The notes beneath the pieces are model-generated. The model saw only the letters and a program-made list of their open reading frames with translations, was not told where the DNA came from and did not search any database. Source: an uncultured Erysipelotrichaceae bacterium (GTDB taxonomy: Bacteria > Bacillota_I > Bacilli_A > Erysipelotrichales > Erysipelotrichaceae). From it: a stretch of DNA of 9,097 bases. The position numbers and the translations under genes were made by a program. Position 1 is the stretch's first letter. The number at the start of each line of letters is the position of its first letter. Below, piece after piece: positions 1-6,406 of this stretch. The stretch spans positions 1 through 9,097 of the forward strand of contig CAMOOA010000042.1 in NCBI GenBank assembly GCA_946621045.1, written 5' to 3'.

Positions 1-170
1 CGCGGCGGGTCGTGCTGGCGGATGATGTGATCACAACCGGATCCACCATGAAAGGAGCCCTGTCGGTTCTTCCGGAAGGGCTTGATATCACGGTCTTTTC
101 GTGCGGTCTTGCCGAACAGCCGGAAGCACGCGCAAAACAGAGCAGGGCGGTCCGGTTTCCGCGCCGCTGA
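1..170 (+). CDS. comFC: ComF-family phosphoribosyltransferase, C-terminal end (partial)
   Basis: Only the last 55 codons are present, read in the frame starting at base 3 and ending at TGA 168-170; the 5' part lies outside the window. The fragment contains VVLADDVITTGSTM, a good match to the PRPP-binding loop of type I phosphoribosyltransferases, and ends in a short arginine-rich tail. In the ComF/GntX group this loop sits close to the C-terminus, as it does here. ComFC is needed for natural transformation in Bacillus, acting in the cytoplasm during DNA uptake. The position directly before secA supports ComFC, since comF lies upstream of secA in B. subtilis, there with hpf between. A different PRTase cannot be excluded from so short a piece. 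No terminator is visible between this stop and the secA promoter. Confidence 0.72.
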   Translation, partial: RRVVLADDVITTGSTMKGALSVLPEGLDITVFSCGLAEQPEARAKQSRAVRFPRR

Positions 171-188
171 ACGGACTAATGGGATTTC

Positions 189-217
189 TTGAAGTCAAAT
201 ATTTATAACGTTATAAT
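189..217 (+). promoter_or_regulatory. sigma-A-type promoter of secA
   Basis: The -35 box TTGAAG (189-194) and a perfect -10 box TATAAT (212-217) are separated by exactly 17 bases. The expected start of transcription is near base 224, giving a leader of about 30 bases that ends in the secA ribosome binding site. The region is AT-rich compared with the flanking genes. This is the best promoter in the window and probably drives secA, prfB and the following fusion gene. Confidence 0.85.
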
Positions 218-239
218 AAATTGGCTGATTTATACGATC

Positions 240-245
240 AGGAGG
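240..245 (+). promoter_or_regulatory. ribosome binding site that fixes the secA start
   Basis: AGGAGG lies 8 bases before ATG 254. The frame is open back to a TTG at 221, but that codon would sit at the predicted transcription start and has no SD. The ATG at 254 is therefore the start. Confidence 0.9.
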
Positions 246-253
246 TTTTTATT

Positions 254-2647
254 ATGGCTGGAATACTTGATAAGCTTCTGAACGTCGACGGGCGGCGTCT
301 GAGAGAAGTGGAAAAGAAAATCAAACCGGTGCTTGCACTGGAAGAGAAATACGCAAAGATGAGCGATGCGGAACTGCAGGCGGAAACGCCCCGGTTCCGG
401 CAGCTTCTTGCGGAAGGAAAGACACTGGATGACATTCTTCCGGAAGCGTTTGCGACAGCGCGTGAGGCGTGCCGCAGAGTAATCGGAGAATTCCCGTATC
501 CCGTACAGCTGATGGGCGCAGCGGTCATGCAGGGCGGCGACATTGCCGAAATGAAGACCGGTGAAGGTAAGACCCTGACTTCGGTCATGGCTGTTTATCT
601 CAATGCGCTTGAAGGCAGGGGCGTGCATGTCGTTACCGTCAACGAATACCTGTCACAGCGTGACTCGGAGTGGATGGGTCAGATCCACCGTTTCCTCGGA
701 CTGACGGTCGGACTCAACCTGCGCCAGATGTCACCGGCGCAGAAGCGCGCCGCATATAACTGCGACATCACCTATACGACCAACTCGGAGCTTGGTTTTG
801 ACTATCTCCGCGACAACATGGTCAAGAATGCGAAGGACCGTGTTCAGCGCGGACTTAACTTTGCGCTCGTCGATGAAGTTGACTCGATTCTGATCGATGA
901 ATCGCGTACACCGCTGATTATTTCCGGCGGCATGCGTCAGACCGCAAACCTGTACCTGCAGGCAGACCGGTTTGCGAAGAGCCTGAAGGAACAGATCACG
1001 GAGGGCGATGAAATCGTCAAGCCCGGAGAATACGAAGTGGATGTCAAATCCCGTACCGTTCAGCTGACGGAAGCCGGCGTTGCCAAGGCGGAGAAGGTGT
1101 TCCGTGTAAGCAACCTGTACGACCTGGATCACACCCAGCTTCTGCACCGCATCGGTCAGGCGCTCAAGGCAAACTACATCATGATGAAGGATGTTGAGTA
1201 TGTCGTTGATACAGAGAACGATGAGATCAACATCGTCGATCCGAATACCGGCCGTCTCATGAAGGGACGGGAATGGTCCGACGGTCTCCATCAGGCGGTA
1301 TGCGCCAAGGAAGGCATCTCGATCCGTCAGGAGACAACGATCCTTGCGACGATCACCTATCAGAACTTCTTCCGTCTTTACAACAAGCTTGCGGGCATGA
1401 CCGGTACCGCGAAGACCGAGGAAGAAGAATTCACGGAAATCTATAACATGCTTGTATATGAGATTCCGACCAACCGTCCGGTCGCAAGAATCGACCAGCC
1501 GGATGCGATCTTCGGAACGAAGGACGCCAAATTCCGCGCCCTTGTGGAAGAGGTTAAGGCGCGCAACGAAAAAGGACAGCCGGTGCTGGTCGGTACGATT
1601 GCGGTTGAAACGTCCGAACTCATCCACAACATGTTAAAGAAGGAAAAGATCCGCCACGAAGTGCTCAACGCCAAGAACCATGCAAGAGAAGCGGAGATCA
1701 TCGCCAAGGCGGGCCAGAAGGGCGCTGTCACGATTGCGACCAACATGGCCGGCCGGGGAACCGATATCAAGCTCGGCGAAGGCGTGCGCGAACTCGGCGG
1801 TCTCTGCGTGCTCGGCAGTGAGCGTCATGAATCCAGACGTATCGATAACCAGCTGCGCGGCCGTTCCGGACGTCAGGGTGACCCGGGTGAATCCAGATTC
1901 TATGTATCCGTTCAGGATGATCTGATGGTCCGTTTCGGAAGCGAGCGTCTCGAAGGCATCTTCAAATCCCTCGGCGATACCGCAGTGGAATCCAAGACCG
2001 TAACCAAGTCGATCAACTCGGCGCAGAAGCGTGTGGAAGGCGTCAACTTCGATGCCCGTAAGACCCTCCTGCAGTATGATGACGTGCTCCGCCAGCAGCG
2101 TGAAGTCATGTACGATCAGAGAAACTACATTCTCGATCACGAAGACGTACACACCGTCATCCGCCAGATGTTCGAGCGTGTCATCTCCGATACCGTCGGT
2201 GCCAACATCGATCCGGAATCCCGTTCGATGGAACTGAATGTGCCGGGACTGATGGAATCGCTGAAGAAGATCGGCTTCGGAGAACTGATCTCGGAAACTG
2301 ACATTGCGGGCAAGCCGGCCGAGGATGTGACCGCGCTCATCAATGAGAAAGCATGGAATGCCTACGATCAGAAGATCGATCCGGTCCGTACACAGATGCG
2401 CAGCTTTGAGCGCAACATGTCGCTCGAGGTCATTGACCGCGCATGGGTCGATCATATCGACATGATGTCGAAACTGCGCGACGGCATCGGTCTGCGGAGC
2501 TATGCGCAGGACAACCCGCTTCAGGCATATGTGACCGAAGGATTCGCTATGTTTGAAAACATGATGCACAATATCGCCCAGGACATCGTTGCCTACTGCA
2601 TGAATGTCCGGGTCGTTCTGAATAACGAACAGCCGAAACAGGCGTAA
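254..2647 (+). CDS. secA: preprotein translocase ATPase SecA, without C-terminal zinc tail
   Basis: 797 residues. SecA is the cytoplasmic motor that binds SecYEG and pushes unfolded preproteins across the membrane using ATP. Visible landmarks are: the N-terminal helix (MAGILDKLLN); Walker A MKTGEGKTLT at 100-109; DEAD-like Walker B LVDEVDSILIDE at 205-216; the preprotein cross-linking region at about 220-370; the second motor domain with TNMAGRGTDIKLG at 496-508 and arginine-finger motif QLRGRSGRQGD at 533-543; then the helical scaffold and wing to the end. The protein stops at NNEQPKQA. It therefore lacks the linker and the CxCxSGK...CC zinc site that end B. subtilis (about 840 aa) and E. 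coli (about 900 aa) SecA and bind SecB, ribosome or phospholipid. Such short SecA forms are known, so this need not be a truncation. Expressed from the promoter at 189-217. The stop codon overlaps the SD of prfB. Confidence 0.98.
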   Translation: MAGILDKLLNVDGRRLREVEKKIKPVLALEEKYAKMSDAELQAETPRFRQLLAEGKTLDDILPEAFATAREACRRVIGEFPYPVQLMGAAVMQGGDIAEMKTGEGKTLTSVMAVYLNALEGRGVHVVTVNEYLSQRDSEWMGQIHRFLGLTVGLNLRQMSPAQKRAAYNCDITYTTNSELGFDYLRDNMVKNAKDRVQRGLNFALVDEVDSILIDESRTPLIISGGMRQTANLYLQADRFAKSLKEQITEGDEIVKPGEYEVDVKSRTVQLTEAGVAKAEKVFRVSNLYDLDHTQLLHRIGQALKANYIMMKDVEYVVDTENDEINIVDPNTGRLMKGREWSDGLHQAVCAKEGISIRQETTILATITYQNFFRLYNKLAGMTGTAKTEEEEFTEIYNMLVYEIPTNRPVARIDQPDAIFGTKDAKFRALVEEVKARNEKGQPVLVGTIAVETSELIHNMLKKEKIRHEVLNAKNHAREAEIIAKAGQKGAVTIATNMAGRGTDIKLGEGVRELGGLCVLGSERHESRRIDNQLRGRSGRQGDPGESRFYVSVQDDLMVRFGSERLEGIFKSLGDTAVESKTVTKSINSAQKRVEGVNFDARKTLLQYDDVLRQQREVMYDQRNYILDHEDVHTVIRQMFERVISDTVGANIDPESRSMELNVPGLMESLKKIGFGELISETDIAGKPAEDVTALINEKAWNAYDQKIDPVRTQMRSFERNMSLEVIDRAWVDHIDMMSKLRDGIGLRSYAQDNPLQAYVTEGFAMFENMMHNIAQDIVAYCMNVRVVLNNEQPKQA

Positions 2648-2657
2648 GGAGTATCTG

Positions 2658-3759
2658 ATGGAACTTTATGAAATGAAACAGGGCATTGCCCGCTGCCAGG
2701 CCAAATTGGAGCAGCTTGGCTCCTCTCTTTGACCTGGCCGGGAAAAAGAAGACAATTGCCGAAAACGAAGAAGCGATGAGTGCGGCGGACTTCTGGAATG
2801 ACCAGAAGAAAGCGCAGGCACTGATCCGAAACAATAACGCGCTCAAGGCGCTTGTGGAAAACCATGAGCGGCTGACCGCATCGATGAGCGATCTCTCCGA
2901 ATCGGTCGGGGAGCTGAACCAGTCCTTTGATGAAGAACTGGCAGCGCTTGTCGAAGAGGATTACCGGAGCGTCATGAAGGACTTTGAGGCATTTGAAATT
3001 CAGGTCCTGCTCAGCGGTCCGTATGACAACCACAACTGCATTCTTGAAATTCATCCGGGTGCCGGCGGCACCGAGGCGATGGACTGGGCAGGCATGCTGT
3101 ATCGGATGTATGTCCGCTGGGCGGAGCGCCACGGCTTCAAGGTCAATGTTCTGGACTACCAGGACGGTGAAGAAGCCGGCATGAAGTCCTGCAGCCTGAA
3201 GATCGAAGGTCCGATGGCCTACGGCTATCTCAAGGCGGAGAACGGTGTTCACCGTCTCGTGCGCATCTCTCCGTTTGATTCCAATGCCCGCCGCCACACC
3301 AGTTTTGCGAGTGTGGAAGTCATGCCGGAATTTGAGGATGACCTCGATATCGAGATCGATGACAAGGATCTTGAAGTCATCACGATGCGTTCCTCCGGTG
3401 CCGGCGGCCAGCACATTAACAAAACCGACTCCGCGGTCCGCATGACCTACAAGCCGCTGAATATCACCGTCTTCTGTCAGACGCAGCGCTCCCAGCTTCA
3501 GAACCGGGAAGCGTGCCTGAACATGCTGAAATCAAAACTGCTTCAGATCCGCATTCAGGAACAGGCAAAGAAGATGGCGGAGATCAAGGGCGAAGTCAAG
3601 GCAAACGAATGGGGCTCCCAGATCCGCTCCTATGTCTTCCAGCCCTATACCATGGTCAAGGATCTGAGAACCGGATGCGAAGCCGGAAATATCCAGGGCG
3701 TCATGGACGGCGATCTGGATGAGTTCATCTACAGCTATCTGCGCTCGCAGATTGCCTGA
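2658..3759 (+). CDS. prfB: peptide chain release factor 2, made by programmed +1 frameshift
   Basis: RF2 reads UAA and UGA in the ribosomal A site and triggers peptide release. Translation starts at ATG 2658, preceded by AAGGAG (2646-2651, overlapping the secA stop). It reads 24 codons to CTT, meets in-frame TGA at 2730-2732, and continues in the +1 frame from GAC at 2731, giving 366 aa (E. coli RF2 is 365). The anticodon-like SPF motif is at residues 204-206 and the catalytic GGQ at 249-251, each within one residue of the E. coli positions. SPF rather than PxT marks it as RF2, not RF1. The N-terminal helical domain spans roughly 1-110. Frameshifting couples RF2 synthesis to RF2 shortage. Order secA-prfB is as in B. 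subtilis. The CDS is join(2658..2729, 2731..3759); a start in the downstream frame near 2686 has no SD and would lose the first helix. Confidence 0.97.
2708..2733 (+). promoter_or_regulatory. prfB frameshift site with atypical upstream stimulator
   Basis: CTT TGA C at 2727-2733 is the standard RF2 slippery heptamer: tRNA-Leu slips from CUU to UUU and UGAC is a poor stop context. Normally a purine-rich SD-like run (AGGGGG) lies about 3 bases upstream. Here those bases are GGC TCC TCT, a pyrimidine-rich stretch that cannot pair with 16S rRNA. The nearest SD-like bases are GGAG at 2708-2711, 15 bases from the CTT. They form a perfect 5-bp inverted repeat, GGAGC (2708-2712) with GCTCC (2719-2723), ending 3 bases before the slip codon. 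Whether that hairpin replaces the SD is inference. Confidence 0.85.
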
Positions 3760-3762
3760 TCA

Positions 3763-3784
3763 TCTTCCGGACAGGTCCGGAAGA
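3763..3784 (+). repeat. 10-bp palindrome in the prfB to fusion-gene gap
   Basis: TCTTCCGGAC (3763-3772) and GTCCGGAAGA (3775-3784) are perfect inverted repeats around AG, so the RNA can form an 8-bp stem with a CAGG tetraloop or a little more. No U-run follows on either strand, so it is not a standard intrinsic terminator. The right arm contains GGAAG, the only SD-like bases before ATG 3797, about 13 bases upstream. The hairpin could mask the ribosome entry site, or mark an RNA processing point between prfB and the next gene. Confidence 0.6.
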
Positions 3785-3796
3785 AGTAACTGATTC

Positions 3797-6406
3797 ATGA
3801 AAAAAGAAATTACCTACCAGATGAATCTTGCCGACTGGCCGGTTTCAGACAACGGCAGTGTCAGACAGGTGATGACACGCGAACTGAATCTGTCCAGAAA
3901 AGAGATCTCCCGCCTGAAATTTGACGGTGAGATCCTTTTGAACGGGGAGCGCATCCGGGTCAATGACCGCATGCGGGTGGGTGATACGCTGACCCTCCGT
4001 TTCCCGGAGGTTGAAACCGGATCGGTCCCGGTCGTGGATGCCGAGCCGGATATCCTCTATGAGGATGAAGATGTGGTCGTTGTAAACAAGCCGGCAGGCA
4101 TTCCCTGCCACCCGGTGCACGGCCATCTGGATGATTCCATGGGAACCATCCTGCAGTCCTACTACCAGCGCAAAGGGGAGGACGGATTCATCATCCGTCC
4201 CGTCGGCCGTCTGGACAAAGATGTCAGCGGAGCGATCCTCTATGCGAAAAACCGGCTTGCGGCAGCGCGTCTTTCCAAAGACCGCGAGGCCGGCCGGCTG
4301 ATCAAGGAATATACCGCGTTCGTGTCCGGTGTCTTTGACATCAAGCAGGGCATGATCGATGCGCCCATCGCAAAAGCGGAGGGCGAACGCCGCCGCGTCA
4401 CAAAAGATCCTTCCGGCAAACCTGCCGTAACGATCTTCCGGGTTCTCAATGAATTCCATGTAAAAAACCATTCGGTATCCGAACTGGAAGTGGAGATCGA
4501 AACCGGACGCACGCATCAGATCCGCGCGCATATGTCCGCAGCGGGACATCCGCTGCTCGGCGATGAGCTGTATGACGGTCCGATGGACACCATGAGCCGG
4601 CCTGCGCTGCACTGCGCAAGGATCGAGTTCGTGACGCCGTTTACCCGCGAGGAGCGGGTCGTGATCGCACCGCTTCCTGCCGATATGGACGCGCTTCTCA
4701 AGACGCAGTTCGATGAGCCGCAGGAGAGTGAGGAAGAACCGGTTTCCCAGGAACCCGAAGTTTTACAGGAACCTGCAGGCGAAGCACCTGCGCCGGCGGA
4801 ACACAGCCGGAAACAGGAAACACCGGTTCCGGAGAAAACCTCCGGCCGGGCAGGCGACCGCATTCTTGCGGTGCTGAAAGAGAAAGAACGAAAGCTTCCT
4901 TCCGAAGCGGAAGCCGCGGCTGCGGCTGCTGCGGAAGAAATCGACCCTGAACCGGAAGAAGGCGGAAGCCGTCTCCGCAAGGTCCTTGCGGTGCTGCTCA
5001 GTCTGATCTTTATCACAGCCCTCGGCCTGCTGATCTTCTGGGGAATGAATCACCTCGGTGAAAGGAGTCTTTCCGAAGACGAGAAACAGGCGCTCTATGA
5101 AACGCTGACGATCCAGTTCCGTGAGGACAGTATTGTTGAATACGGCGGCGATTTTCATCCATCGGACTTCGTGCTTTCCGCAGGCGGTGAAGTGACCTGC
5201 GAAGGAACGGTCGATACGATGAAGACGGGCGATCAGAAAGTGATCTATACCGTCAGCACAACTGCCGGAAACGGTTCGGTTGTCAGCCGGGAATATGAGC
5301 GGATCTTTACCGTTCAGGATCTTCTCGGACCGATCATCACACTTGATAAAAGCTTTGTGAAGATCGAACCGGGCGGGGATTATGATCTCAAATCCAATAT
5401 CGTATCCGTGCTCGATCCGGTGGACGGAAGGGTGGACTACGATCTTGATACCGGAGGCTTTGACGCTTCAAAAGACGGAACCTATGTGATCCGCGTGCGG
5501 GCATCCGACAAAGCCGGAAACGAGACGGTAAAGGCCTTCAAGGTCATTGTCGGAAGCGGGGAGGAGGAACCCGGTGAAACACCGGAGCCTTCTGCTTCGC
5601 CATCACCTTCACCCTCACCGTCGCCATCCCCGTCGCCTTCACCTTCTCCGGCACCGTCGGCTGCGCCGGCGGATGTGACGGCGCCGCTGATCACTCTGAC
5701 CGCGGACAGTGCAAGCCTGACCGTCGGCGATAGTTTCAATGCCGGCAGTATGATCGTTTCGGTAACGGATGAAACCGACGGCGCACTGCCGTATGCGGAT
5801 ACGCTTTCCGCCGGAACCTTCAGTGTTGTTTCGGATGTGAATACCGGAGCGGCCGGACAGTATTCCGTTACGGTGACCGCAATGGACAAAGCGGGCAACC
5901 GGGCGGAGCGCACGGTCAGTGTGACCGTAAAAGAGCCGGAGCCGACCCCGACTCCGACCCCGACGCCTTCCGGCAAGGGACAGCCGAATTCGTCGGATCC
6001 CAAAGGACAGATCTATAACTTCCTGACCGGGTCGATGGGACTCAACCGGGCGCAGGCATGCGGGATTCTCGCAAACATGCACCGGGAATCCAGATTCAAT
6101 TCCACCGCCGACAACGGACTTGGATACTACGGACTCTGCCAGTGGGGCGGAGAGCGCAAGGACAATCTGCACTCCTGGTGTAAAAACAACGGATATGACG
6201 CGTCTACGATCGACGGCCAGCTGCATTTCCTGCAATATGAAATGCCGCTCTATTACCCCAACACGACCGCACAGCTCAAGGCATGCCCCAACGATGAAGA
6301 CGGAGCGCGCCGCGCCTGCTGGATCTTCGCGATCGGCTATGAGGTAGCCGGCGAGACCTACGCGGAAATGTCGATGGATAAAGCGGCAGAATACTTCAAT
6401 GAATAA
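3797..6406 (+). CDS. membrane-anchored fusion: RluA-type pseudouridine synthase plus Ig-like and phage-tail-lysozyme domains
   Basis: 869 residues in one uninterrupted frame. Residues about 20-70 form an S4-like RNA-binding domain. Residues 85-300 are an RluA-family uridine-to-pseudouridine synthase core with catalytic-loop motif GRLDKDVSG (Asp140) and TGRTHQIRAHM at 236-246; RluA enzymes are normally about 300 aa and cytoplasmic. Residues 303-390 are a Pro/Glu/Ala-rich acidic linker with a poly-Ala run. A transmembrane helix follows at 396-415, preceded by RLRK, implying N-terminus inside and C-terminus outside. Outside are two DUF5011/HYR-like beta domains (about 510-585 and 628-712), nine Ser-Pro pairs (601-618) and four Thr-Pro pairs (717-724). 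The last domain (about 735-869) resembles the phage tail lysozyme family: MHRESRF with candidate catalytic Glu764 and GLCQWGGER at 779-787. No SD-preceded internal start and no stop separates the halves. The RNA target and cell-wall role are unknown; both domain calls are firm as families, the joint function is not. Confidence 0.88.
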   Translation: MKKEITYQMNLADWPVSDNGSVRQVMTRELNLSRKEISRLKFDGEILLNGERIRVNDRMRVGDTLTLRFPEVETGSVPVVDAEPDILYEDEDVVVVNKPAGIPCHPVHGHLDDSMGTILQSYYQRKGEDGFIIRPVGRLDKDVSGAILYAKNRLAAARLSKDREAGRLIKEYTAFVSGVFDIKQGMIDAPIAKAEGERRRVTKDPSGKPAVTIFRVLNEFHVKNHSVSELEVEIETGRTHQIRAHMSAAGHPLLGDELYDGPMDTMSRPALHCARIEFVTPFTREERVVIAPLPADMDALLKTQFDEPQESEEEPVSQEPEVLQEPAGEAPAPAEHSRKQETPVPEKTSGRAGDRILAVLKEKERKLPSEAEAAAAAAAEEIDPEPEEGGSRLRKVLAVLLSLIFITALGLLIFWGMNHLGERSLSEDEKQALYETLTIQFREDSIVEYGGDFHPSDFVLSAGGEVTCEGTVDTMKTGDQKVIYTVSTTAGNGSVVSREYERIFTVQDLLGPIITLDKSFVKIEPGGDYDLKSNIVSVLDPVDGRVDYDLDTGGFDASKDGTYVIRVRASDKAGNETVKAFKVIVGSGEEEPGETPEPSASPSPSPSPSPSPSPSPSPAPSAAPADVTAPLITLTADSASLTVGDSFNAGSMIVSVTDETDGALPYADTLSAGTFSVVSDVNTGAAGQYSVTVTAMDKAGNRAERTVSVTVKEPEPTPTPTPTPSGKGQPNSSDPKGQIYNFLTGSMGLNRAQACGILANMHRESRFNSTADNGLGYYGLCQWGGERKDNLHSWCKNNGYDASTIDGQLHFLQYEMPLYYPNTTAQLKACPNDEDGARRACWIFAIGYEVAGETYAEMSMDKAAEYFNE
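5597..5650 (+). repeat. Ser-Pro dipeptide repeat (nine units)
   Basis: Residues 601-618 of the fusion protein are nine Ser-Pro pairs. Serine is written with four different TCN codons and proline with all four CCN codons, so this is not a recently expanded DNA repeat. It is probably an extended, protease-resistant spacer between two extracytoplasmic beta domains, as in cell-wall-spanning proteins. Confidence 0.9.
5945..5968 (+). repeat. Thr-Pro dipeptide repeat (four units)
   Basis: Residues 717-724 of the fusion protein are four Thr-Pro pairs linking the second Ig-like domain to the lysozyme-type domain. It is the same kind of stiff spacer as the Ser-Pro stretch but shorter. Confidence 0.85.

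Noticed and set aside
221..253. Upstream TTG start for secA adding 11 residues
   Set aside because: It lies at the predicted transcription start and has no SD, while ATG 254 has AGGAGG 8 bases upstream and gives the normal SecA N-terminus.
731..2569. Long minus-strand open frames inside secA (about 300 codons each)
   Set aside because: Shadows of a GC-biased, codon-restricted gene; no SD, no recognisable domain, and secA is certain.
2658..2732. prfB as a pseudogene because of the in-frame TGA
   Set aside because: CTT TGA C is the known programmed frameshift signal of RF2 genes and the downstream frame encodes a complete RF2.
3763..3784. Intrinsic terminator after prfB
   Set aside because: The palindrome is not followed by a U-run on either strand.
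5597..5650. Recent tandem DNA repeat or CRISPR-like array
   Set aside because: Units are 6 bases with freely varied synonymous codons, so the repeat is at protein level; no spacer structure.
5482..6235. Minus-strand open frames opposite the Ser-Pro and Ig-like region
   Set aside because: The Gly/Glu/Asp repeats are just the reverse of the Ser-Pro codons; no start signals.
3797..6406. Two adjacent genes (synthase and lysozyme) rather than one fusion
   Set aside because: No stop in frame and no SD-preceded internal ATG between residues 300 and 420; Met298 and Met417 have no ribosome site.
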